Assembly: GCA_934617425.1 (NCBI GenBank)
Contig: CAKTUD010000002.1
Coordinates: forward strand, 186,001-250,000
Length of the DNA stretch: 64,000 bases
Direction of reading: 5' to 3'
DNA from: an uncultured Eggerthellaceae bacterium
GTDB lineage: Bacteria > Actinomycetota > Coriobacteriia > Coriobacteriales > Eggerthellaceae
Of the stretch, positions 31,424 through 38,095 are shown in pieces. The notes under the pieces were generated by a model, which did no database searches, was not told the DNA's origin, and saw only the letters and a program-made list of their open reading frames with translations. How positions within the stretch are numbered: position 1 is the first letter of the stretch; each line of letters opens with the position of its first letter. A program made the position numbers and the translations under genes.

Positions 31424-32236
31424 ATGGCAACCGGTCGCGGCGCACATGCTTACGACAGAGATGCATACGCGGGCAAGGCACGCGCCCGTAGGAAAAACCG
31501 CAAATGGACGGCTGTCCTCATCGTGTCTATCGTCGTGCTTGTCTGCGCGCTCGGGGCTCTTGCGGCTATCGGCTTTAGCTATTGGCAGGGGCAGCAAGCT
31601 TACAATCGCGTATCCGAGGCCGCCGATCTCGATACCGACGATACGATCGATCTCGATTCCGCATTGGTTGACTGGGATGCTCTTTCCGATATCAACCCCG
31701 ATATCGTGGCTTGGATCTATGTTCCCAACTCCAACATCAACTATCCTGTCGTGCGCGGTGCCGACGACTCCTACTACCTCACGCACGATTTCGAGGGAAC
31801 GCAGGGCGGTCTCACCAACAACGGCTGTATCTTCCTGCATTCCACGAATGCGACTGATTTTTCCGACCAAGGGACCTTTATCTTCGGCCATCATCTAAAC
31901 GACGGCACGATGTTCTCGGCCATCGCAGATGAGGGCGCTTTCCAAGACCAGCGCACGGTGTATCTTCTCACTCCTAAGGTGAACATGAAGCTGCGTTCGT
32001 TTTCGCTGGTGCATTGCGGGGCAAACGATCCGCTGCTGCAGGTTGATTTCTCGACGGCGGATGAGCTGCGCGACTATCTGCAGGATATCGAGGATCGTTC
32101 GGTGGTGGATGTATCCGACGCGCCCGATGTTTCCTCAATTGATCAGTTCATCGCGCTTTCCACGTGCGATAATCTAGCTTCGAACGGACGCTACGTTTTG
32201 TATTGCTCGGTCGAGCAGGTGGGGTCGCCGCGGTAG
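31424..32236 (+). CDS. Class B sortase
   Basis: This 270-residue transpeptidase joins sorting-signal proteins to the cell wall. A basic N-terminus is followed by one membrane helix (residues about 30-52: AVLIVSIVVLVCALGALAAI), then the sortase beta-barrel. Catalytic residues are seen: His in TFIFGHHLNDGTMF, Cys in IALSTCDN, and Arg in NGRYVLYCSVE. The overall length and motif spacing fit class B. ATG 31424 has AGGGAGG upstream; an earlier in-frame ATG at 31385 does not. No substrate with a sorting signal was found in this window. Confidence 0.9.
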   Translation: MATGRGAHAYDRDAYAGKARARRKNRKWTAVLIVSIVVLVCALGALAAIGFSYWQGQQAYNRVSEAADLDTDDTIDLDSALVDWDALSDINPDIVAWIYVPNSNINYPVVRGADDSYYLTHDFEGTQGGLTNNGCIFLHSTNATDFSDQGTFIFGHHLNDGTMFSAIADEGAFQDQRTVYLLTPKVNMKLRSFSLVHCGANDPLLQVDFSTADELRDYLQDIEDRSVVDVSDAPDVSSIDQFIALSTCDNLASNGRYVLYCSVEQVGSPR

Positions 32237-32286
32237 GTGTTTCGCGACGACGGCAAGACGGGGCTTGGACAAGGGGGATTTACTGC

Positions 32287-33789
32287 ATGAGCGATTCGAT
32301 TTTGCCGGGCGAGGCGCCCGACCGCCTAGAAGAGGAATGTGCCGTTTTCGGCGTATTCGCACCGGGCGAAGACGTTGCGCGCATGACGTGCTTCGGCTTG
32401 CAGGCGCTGCAGCATCGCGGTCAGGAAAGCGCCGGCATCGCCGTTGGCGACGGCGAGTCGATGATCGTGTCGAAAGATCTCGGCTTGGTGACCCAGGTTT
32501 TCAATGAATCGAGCCTTGCGGCGCTTACGGGTTACGTGTCCATCGGTCATGTCCGCTACTCCACGAGCAATTGCGGAGGCGACACATGGGAAGCGGCGCA
32601 GCCTCATATCTCGGCGATCGACGACATGCTTATCGCGCTTGCCCATAATGGCACGCTGGTGAACACCAACGCGCTGCGCGTGACCACGCTAAACGAAGGG
32701 ATTCAGCTGCGTGCCGGCACCGATAGCGAGATAGCAGCCAAGCTCATCGGCCTTTATACGCAGCAGACGAGCCATATCCGTTTGGGCATCAAAAAGGCCA
32801 TGGAGATCATCGAGGGCGCATATGCTATGGTGCTCGCCTCCCCGACGGCGCTCTATGCTTTCCGCGACCCCAACGGTATCCGTCCTTTGTGCATAGGCAC
32901 GTTGCCCAACAATCGCGGTTGGGTGGTGTCTTCGGAGACGTGCGGCCTCGATATCGTGGGGGCAACGTATCTACGCGATGTCGAACCCGGCGAGGTTATC
33001 AAGTTCAGCTTCTCGGGCATGGAAAGCGAGCAGGCGGTGCCGCCGCGCAAGCGCGCGTTCTGCATCTTCGAGTACGTGTACTTCGCCCGTCCCGATAGCG
33101 TTATCGATGGGCAAAGCGTTTACCAGGCTCGCCGCAACTTGGGGCGCATCATCGCCCGCGAGGCTCCCGTTGACGCCGATCTTGTCCTTGGCGTGCCCGA
33201 TTCGGGCCTGCCTTCGGCTTTGGGTTATGCGGAGGAAAGCGGCATACCGTATTCCGACGGCATCGTGAAAAACCGTTACGTCGGCCGCACGTTCATCCAG
33301 CCCACGCAGGCCATGCGTCAGCTGGGCGTGCGTCTCAAACTCAATCCGCTTTCGTCGGTGCTTTCGGGCAAGCGCCTGGTGGTTATCGACGACTCCATCG
33401 TGCGCGGCAACACTTCTCGCCAACTGGTTCAGATGCTGCGCGAGGCTGGTGCCGCCGAGGTGCATTTGCGCATCGTATCACCTGAGGTCACCTGGCCGTG
33501 CTTCTACGGCATCGACACCGACTCGCGCGACCAGCTTATCGCGGCCAACATGTCGCTCGATGAGATGCGCGAGTGGATGGATGCCGATTCGCTGGCTTTC
33601 ATTTCGGTGAAGGGACTGCATGACGCGGTGCCCGATTGCCGACACGATGGATTCTGCGACGCGTGCTTCACGGGCGACTATGTGGTGGATATTCCTCCCG
33701 CCATGGCGAAGAAATCGTTCCTTACCAAGCGCGAGCTTTTCGAGGAAACCTACGCCGCCGGTCAAAATGACGATGTCGTGAATCCCTAG
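32287..33789 (+). CDS. purF: Amidophosphoribosyltransferase
   Basis: First committed step of purine synthesis: PRPP plus glutamine to phosphoribosylamine. The 500-residue protein has an N-terminal Ntn glutaminase domain; the catalytic Cys is residue 18 after a 17-residue propeptide (EEECAVFGVFAPGED). LQALQHRGQESAGIA follows. The C-terminal PRTase domain has VVIDDSIVRGNTSR. Cysteines in the C-terminal part (DCRHDGFCDACFTGDY) suggest the iron-sulfur-type enzyme known from Bacillus. It is the first gene of purFMN. Confidence 0.97.
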   Translation: MSDSILPGEAPDRLEEECAVFGVFAPGEDVARMTCFGLQALQHRGQESAGIAVGDGESMIVSKDLGLVTQVFNESSLAALTGYVSIGHVRYSTSNCGGDTWEAAQPHISAIDDMLIALAHNGTLVNTNALRVTTLNEGIQLRAGTDSEIAAKLIGLYTQQTSHIRLGIKKAMEIIEGAYAMVLASPTALYAFRDPNGIRPLCIGTLPNNRGWVVSSETCGLDIVGATYLRDVEPGEVIKFSFSGMESEQAVPPRKRAFCIFEYVYFARPDSVIDGQSVYQARRNLGRIIAREAPVDADLVLGVPDSGLPSALGYAEESGIPYSDGIVKNRYVGRTFIQPTQAMRQLGVRLKLNPLSSVLSGKRLVVIDDSIVRGNTSRQLVQMLREAGAAEVHLRIVSPEVTWPCFYGIDTDSRDQLIAANMSLDEMREWMDADSLAFISVKGLHDAVPDCRHDGFCDACFTGDYVVDIPPAMAKKSFLTKRELFEETYAAGQNDDVVNP

Positions 33790-33908
33790 ATCATGAACTT
33801 CGGGTGCGGGGCCGCGCGAATTCGTGCAAATATGCAACGACAGTGCTCGGCCTCGCGCCACGAACTCGAATACTCATGCCCGCCTTCAACCGTTCTAAGG
33901 AAGAGAAA

Positions 33909-34982
33909 ATGACCGAATCCCAAATCACCTACGCGCAAGCAGGCGTCGATATCGAAGAGGGTGCTCGTGCGGTCGACGCTATCAAGCAAACCGTTCATTC
34001 AACCTATCGCCCCGAGGTCATCGGCGATATCGGCGGCTTCGGCGGCTTGTTCAGCCTTGCCGCTGCCAAAACCATGGATGACCCTATTTTGGTTTCCGGC
34101 ACCGACGGCGTGGGCACCAAGCTCAAGGTCGCTCAGCTTGCTGGCAAAAATTCCACAGTGGGCATCGACCTTGTGGCCATGTGCGCCAACGACATCTTGG
34201 CAACGGGAGCCGAGCCTCTGTTCTTTTTGGATTATGTGGCAACGGGCAAGATCGATTCCGAATCGATGGCAGAAATCGTCGGTGGCATAGGCGAAGGCTG
34301 CCGTCAGGCGGGGTGCGCCTTGATCGGCGGCGAGATGGCCGAGCACCCAGGTGTCATGGATCCCGACGATTACGATCTCTCGGGCTTTTGCGTGGGCTTG
34401 GTCGATCGCCCGAAGATGCTCGATCCCAAGGATGTCGTCGAGGGCGACGTCCTTATCGGTTTGGCCTCGTCGGGCTTGCACTCTAACGGCTATTCGCTGG
34501 CTCGCAAGGTATGCATGGGCGATAAAAGCTTCGAAGAGCTGTCCGCTCCTTGCGCCGAGCTTGCGGGTCAGAGCGTCGTCGATGCGCTTCTTACCCCTAC
34601 GCGCATTTACGTGAAGCCCGTTCGCGCCGTTATCGACCAGCTTCCCGGTGCCGTGCATGCCTTGGCGCATATCACCGGTGGCGGCATCACCGAAAACCTC
34701 AATCGTGCACTGAACGATCGCGTCAATGCTCAGGTTGAGGTGGGGACATGGAGCTTGCCTCCCATCGTGAGCTATGCGTGTAAAAACGCCAACCTCTCGG
34801 TTGACGAGGCTCTGAAGACCTTCAACATGGGCATCGGCTTGGTGCTTATCGTTTCTGCCGACAAGGCTGATGCGGTAGCTTCTGCAATTGAGGCCGCGGG
34901 CGAGAAGCCGATGGTTATCGGCAAGATCGTGCCGGGCGAAGGCGTTGTCGAATACACGAACAAAGAAAACCTGTTCGCTTAG
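33909..34982 (+). CDS. purM: Phosphoribosylformylglycinamidine cyclo-ligase
   Basis: Makes AIR from FGAM with ATP. The 357-residue length is normal. Visible are TYAQAGVDIEEG at the N-terminus, IGGFGGLF, the ATP-binding SGTDGVGTKLKVA, and GIDLVAMCANDILATGAEPLFFLDY in parts; IGGEMAEHPG and HITGGGITEN follow. ATG 33909 is preceded by AAGGAAGAG; the frame is open to 33804 without a good site. It lies between purF and purN. Confidence 0.97.
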   Translation: MTESQITYAQAGVDIEEGARAVDAIKQTVHSTYRPEVIGDIGGFGGLFSLAAAKTMDDPILVSGTDGVGTKLKVAQLAGKNSTVGIDLVAMCANDILATGAEPLFFLDYVATGKIDSESMAEIVGGIGEGCRQAGCALIGGEMAEHPGVMDPDDYDLSGFCVGLVDRPKMLDPKDVVEGDVLIGLASSGLHSNGYSLARKVCMGDKSFEELSAPCAELAGQSVVDALLTPTRIYVKPVRAVIDQLPGAVHALAHITGGGITENLNRALNDRVNAQVEVGTWSLPPIVSYACKNANLSVDEALKTFNMGIGLVLIVSADKADAVASAIEAAGEKPMVIGKIVPGEGVVEYTNKENLFA

Positions 34983-35044
34983 TTGTTTGCGCGCCCCGTT
35001 GCCTGCTTGGTTTCGAGGCGCGATCGATGTAGGAAGGGCGCATC

Positions 35045-35671
35045 ATGGGCGCGGCCGAGAAAAATCTCAAAGTAGGCGTATTGGTTTCGGGCAGCGGGAC
35101 CAATTTGCAGGCGATAATCGATGCTGCGGCGAACGGGCTTCCCGTCGAAGTTGCCTGCGTTGTCTCGTCGCGCCCCGACGCCTACGGCATCACGCGTGCT
35201 GAAAATGCAGGCATATCCACATTGATTTTAAATCGCGAAGCGTATGCCGACCCTGCCGCAGCTGATCATCGCATCGTCGATGCCTTGGCTGCCGCAGGCG
35301 CCGAGTACGTGGTGATGGCTGGCTATATGCGCAAGGTGACGTCGGTGCTGCTCGATGCTTTTCCCGATCGTGTTTTGAACCTGCATCCGGCGCTCTTGCC
35401 TTCTTTCAAGGGAGCGCACGCCATCGCGGATGCTTGGGAAGCTGGCGTGAAGGTGACGGGCGTCACGGTTCATCTGGCCAACGAGGATTACGACAAAGGC
35501 CCCATTATCGCGCAGGAGGCTGTTGCCGTGCGTGAAGACGATACCGTCGATACGCTCGAAGCGCGGATTCACGAGGTCGAGCACGAGCTTTATCCACGTG
35601 TGCTCGGCTGGATAGCCGAGGGTCGCATGACGCTTGACGAGGGACGTCGTGTGCATATAGCGTGCGAATAA
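35045..35671 (+). CDS. purN: Phosphoribosylglycinamide formyltransferase (folate-dependent)
   Basis: Transfers the formyl group of 10-formyl-THF to GAR. The 208 residues show VGVLVSGSGTNLQAIID at the N-terminus, YMRKVTSVLLDAFPDRVLNLHPALLPSFKGAHA (read in parts) with the Asn and His active-site residues, and VTVHLANEDYDKGPII. The catalytic Asp is in the last motif. GGAAGGG lies before the ATG. The next gene starts 12 bp after its stop. Confidence 0.96.
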   Translation: MGAAEKNLKVGVLVSGSGTNLQAIIDAAANGLPVEVACVVSSRPDAYGITRAENAGISTLILNREAYADPAAADHRIVDALAAAGAEYVVMAGYMRKVTSVLLDAFPDRVLNLHPALLPSFKGAHAIADAWEAGVKVTGVTVHLANEDYDKGPIIAQEAVAVREDDTVDTLEARIHEVEHELYPRVLGWIAEGRMTLDEGRRVHIACE

Positions 35672-35683
35672 GGCGGAGGCGCT

Positions 35684-36193
35684 ATGCATAATCCCCAGAT
35701 AAAGCGCGTTTTGTTTGCAACGGAGAACACGAGTGCCGCTGTCGGCTTCGCCTCCAGTCTTCAAAGCGTGTTCGGTGTAGAGGTGCTTTGCGCGCCATCG
35801 CTAAGCGATGATTTCCATGATGCAGGTATTGCGACGCGCGCGGCCGATTTTTCGAAAAGCGCCGAGTCTATCCTTTGCGGCATCGATTTGCTGGTTGTGG
35901 ATTTGCCCGATTTCGATGACCTTGTTTTATCGGGCGCCAACTTCCCCAAATGCGTGCAGGGCATCGATCTCGATCGCATTGCTCTCATGCGCGCTGCGGC
36001 AAAACGTTTTGCCGAGGTTGCCGTCGTTTGCGATCCGGATGCTTACGAGGGTCTGCTGCAGGAACTCTCCGACAACGCTGGCGCTACTCTTTACGAAACG
36101 CGCATCCGCAACGCTTACGAGGCTTTCCAGGCAACGAGCGATTACGACTATGATGTTGCAAGCTGGCTGGCCTCCAAGCTTGGGATCGGGTGA
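35684..36193 (+). CDS. Stand-alone PurH N-domain-like (MGS-fold) protein, key motif deleted
   Basis: This 169-residue protein starts behind AGGCGGAGG, 12 bp after purN, in the slot where purH follows purN in many bacteria. Residues 90-162 closely resemble the end of the IMP cyclohydrolase domain of PurH: GIDLDRIALMRAAAKRFAEV, VVCDPDAYEGLLQEL, and RNAYEAFQATSDYDYDVASW. The N-terminal residues 6-72 fit the MGS-like fold start (RVLFATENTSAAVGFASSL, IDLLVVDLPDF). The stretch that should carry the KTLHPKVHGG catalytic/phosphate loop is missing (around residues 55-66), and there is no AICAR transformylase domain. It is either a decayed purH or a repurposed IMP-binding domain. Confidence 0.7.
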   Translation: MHNPQIKRVLFATENTSAAVGFASSLQSVFGVEVLCAPSLSDDFHDAGIATRAADFSKSAESILCGIDLLVVDLPDFDDLVLSGANFPKCVQGIDLDRIALMRAAAKRFAEVAVVCDPDAYEGLLQELSDNAGATLYETRIRNAYEAFQATSDYDYDVASWLASKLGIG

Positions 36194-36229
36194 CACGTTC
36201 CAGCGACTATCTCTGGCACCATTGATCGC
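36189..36229 (+). repeat. Stop-codon-overlapping repeat, copy 2
   Basis: 41-bp element starting GGTGACACGTTCCAGCGA; its bases 3-5 (TGA, 36191-36193) are the stop codon of the PurH-like gene. It is 39/41 identical to copy 3. GGTG pairs with CACC (36217-36220) and CCAG with CTGG, leaving ACACGTT bulged. An imperfect inverted copy of the GTTCCAGCGACTA part (TAGCGATGGAAC) follows about 30 bp later. Confidence 0.8.
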
Positions 36230-36292
36230 GTCGATTCGGTAGCGATGGAACTTTACGTCCTTCGGCTAAGGCCGCAAAGCGGTTGCTCGACG

Positions 36293-36784
36293 CTAGCCGA
36301 GATACCCGAGATATCCCAAGTATCCCTCATATCCTTGAGCCGATGCGGGCACTTGGAACGTCACGCGTTGGCCTAAAGCGTCGACAGTTACGTAGTTTGG
36401 GTCGTCATAGGTGGTTATGGTGGCGTTCGTTCCTTGAGCATTCACGTTGTAGCTGCCCGTTTGCGCGGCGCCTTCGGGTTCGCTTGTGGCGGTCCAGTTT
36501 TGGATATCTAGGTTGTCGATGCTGCTCAGCACTTCGCTCTCGGACATTCCTGTTTTTTGCGCAATAAGCTCGGCGTTGCTTTCCAGGGCATTTTGCACTT
36601 TCGTTTTTACTCCGCTTGCATCGATCGCGGCGTTCACCGCATTCGTACGTAGGGCGTCAAGCGGGTTTCCAAAGTTGTTTTTGTTGCCCTTGCCGCTGAG
36701 CGTTCCTGTGAACAAGCAGAATGCAATTGCCAAAACGAGGACGACCGCAAGCACCGTTGCTATTTTCTTCAGAATTCTCATCAT
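36293..36784 (-). CDS. Membrane-anchored protein of unknown function with GYLG-repeat tail
   Basis: This 163-residue protein has a basic start MMRILKKIA, one hydrophobic helix (TVLAVVLVLAIAFCLFTG), then a soluble part rich in Asn, Ala, Thr and Ser. It ends in a threefold repeat, GYLGYLGYLG. No lipobox was found, so it is probably anchored by the uncleaved helix with the rest outside the cell. ATG 36784 or 36781; no strong ribosome-binding site. It is convergent with the PurH-like gene and divergent from tRNA-Pro. I recognise no family. Confidence 0.65.
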   Translation of the reverse strand: MMRILKKIATVLAVVLVLAIAFCLFTGTLSGKGNKNNFGNPLDALRTNAVNAAIDASGVKTKVQNALESNAELIAQKTGMSESEVLSSIDNLDIQNWTATSEPEGAAQTGSYNVNAQGTNATITTYDDPNYVTVDALGQRVTFQVPASAQGYEGYLGYLGYLG

Positions 36785-36842
36785 GGTGCGAAAGAGTACA
36801 GGGTGCATGTGGAGCAGCTATGAGATTCACGGCTTCTGCACG

Positions 36843-36856
36843 AGAGAAATTTCTCT
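36843..36856. promoter_or_regulatory. 14-bp perfect palindrome before tRNA-Pro
   Basis: AGAGAAATTTCTCT is a perfect 7+7 palindrome between the divergent membrane-protein gene and tRNA-Pro. A TAGAAT hexamer at 36879-36884 could be the tRNA -10, and a weak TTTCGT (36856-36861) 17 nt before it would then abut the palindrome. It may be an operator; no regulator can be named. Confidence 0.4.
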
Positions 36857-36907
36857 TTCGTTAAGCAATTAGTTGTGTTAGAATATATGGCGCTGTTGAA
36901 ACAGCAT

Positions 36908-36984
36908 CGGGTTGTGGCTCAGCTTGGTAGAGCGCTGCGTTCGGGACGCAGAGGTCGCAGGTTCAAATCCTGTCAACCCGACCA
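36908..36984 (+). tRNA. tRNA-Pro (anticodon CGG)
   Basis: 77-nt cloverleaf: acceptor CGGGTTG/CAACCCG, D-stem GCTC/GAGC, anticodon stem CTGCG/CGCAG around loop TTCGGGA (anticodon CGG, reads CCG), and T-arm GCAGG/CCTGT with TTCAAAT. The CCA end is encoded. A terminator follows ten bases later. Confidence 0.97.
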
Positions 36985-36993
36985 TGAATTTTG

Positions 36994-37022
36994 AAGGCCG
37001 GCGTAAGTCGGCCTTTTCTTTT
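36994..37022 (+). terminator. Terminator after tRNA-Pro
   Basis: AAGGCCG / CGGCCTT stem with an 8-nt loop, followed by TTCTTTT. Clear intrinsic terminator. Confidence 0.85.
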
Positions 37023-37202
37023 CGCTGTTCTCAAGCTCTCTCGGTGGAACTTTTATAGCTTGGTCTCTATCGGGTGCGATAAATGGTACTGTATCGAGCG
37101 CTGGCTTTTGCGCGCTCGCGTGCCTTTGGACTGTCTGCGAAAGCGTTTGGACCAGCACTTTGACAGGATTCGCTGTTAGCGAGATGTTCAACGGAGGACT
37201 GC

Positions 37203-37466
37203 ATGAAGATTTTTGGACTTGGCATGCCCGAGCTCATCATCATTTTGCTGGTTGTTCTGCTTATCTTCGGCCCCAAACAGCTGCCTAAGCTCGGCCGTGC
37301 GATGGGCAAGACCATCAAGGGCTTGCGTGCTGGTGCCGAAGAGGTGCAGGAAGGCTTGAAGAGCGAAGTCGGTGATTCCGAGGAGGAAGCCGAGGAAGAC
37401 GATACCGACGAGGCTGAAGAAGCCCCTAAGAAAGTTAAGAAAGTCGTAAAGAAAAAGGCCGAATAG
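37203..37466 (+). CDS. tatA: Sec-independent translocase subunit TatA/E
   Basis: This 87-residue protein has the classic TatA layout: a short N-terminal membrane helix (PELIIILLVVLLIFGP), the FGPKQLPKLGRAMGK hinge, an amphipathic helix to about residue 50, and a highly charged tail with an acidic block followed by KKVKKVVKKKAE. It forms the pore component of twin-arginine export of folded proteins. GGAGG lies directly before the ATG. tatC is not in this window. It is followed 28 bp later by greA. Confidence 0.93.
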   Translation: MKIFGLGMPELIIILLVVLLIFGPKQLPKLGRAMGKTIKGLRAGAEEVQEGLKSEVGDSEEEAEEDDTDEAEEAPKKVKKVVKKKAE

Positions 37467-37493
37467 CCTACTTGACGATGGGATAGGATAGCA

Positions 37494-37964
37494 ATGGCGA
37501 ACGATAATTTCATCTTGACCCCCGAAGGTCGGCAGAAGCTCGAAGACGAGCTCCATTATTTGGAAACTGAGAAGCGCGCTGAGATCGGCGCACGTATTAA
37601 GGTTGCTCGCGAGTTCGGCGACATCTCCGAGAACTCGGAATACGACGACGCTAAAAACGAGCAGGGTATGGTCGAGGCGCGTATCGCCGAAATCAACCAC
37701 ATTCTGGCCGAGGCCACGGTTGTCGACACTCCTAAGCGTTCGAGCAAGGTGAACATCGGCTCTACCGTGACCATCGACATGGCTGGTCGCGAGCGCGTGT
37801 TCACTATCGTGGGCGGCGCCGAGGCCGATGTCGCTTCCGGTCGCATTTCCAACGAGTCGCCGGTTGGCGCTGCGCTTATCGGCCACAAAAAGGGTGACGA
37901 GATCGAGGCCACCGGTCCCACCGGCCGTAAAATCGAAATGAAGATCTTGAAAATCGAGCATTAG
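37494..37964 (+). CDS. greA: Transcription elongation factor GreA
   Basis: This 156-residue protein rescues stalled RNA polymerase by stimulating transcript cleavage. The N-terminal coiled coil has the tip residues REFGDISENSEYDDAKNEQ, containing the acidic pair that reaches the active site. The C-terminal FKBP-like domain has ISNESPVGAALIGHKKGDE. Normal length and motifs. It comes between tatA and lysS. Confidence 0.96.
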   Translation: MANDNFILTPEGRQKLEDELHYLETEKRAEIGARIKVAREFGDISENSEYDDAKNEQGMVEARIAEINHILAEATVVDTPKRSSKVNIGSTVTIDMAGRERVFTIVGGAEADVASGRISNESPVGAALIGHKKGDEIEATGPTGRKIEMKILKIEH

Positions 37965-38025
37965 GTCTTTGTCGGTATAGCCGGCTTTCAGGCTGCGCGC
38001 TGCCCGGAATTTTGATCGATCGCAC

Positions 38026-38050
38026 GAAGGCCCGGCAGCGTCGGGCCTTC
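38026..38050 (+). terminator. Hairpin between greA and lysS
   Basis: 9-bp perfect arms GAAGGCCCG (38026-38034) and CGGGCCTTC (38042-38050) with a 7-nt loop. There is no T-run, so termination may be partial; it could also act as a lysS leader structure. Confidence 0.5.
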
Positions 38051-38095
38051 TCATGTATTCAGGTGCCCTTGCGGGCAAAGAGGAAAGACGCAAGC

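Noticed and set aside
31424..32236. Pilus or sortase-substrate gene cluster expected around the class B sortase
   Set aside because: No neighbouring ORF has an LPXTG- or NPQTN-like motif with a C-terminal helix. Flanking genes are polyphosphate and purine genes.
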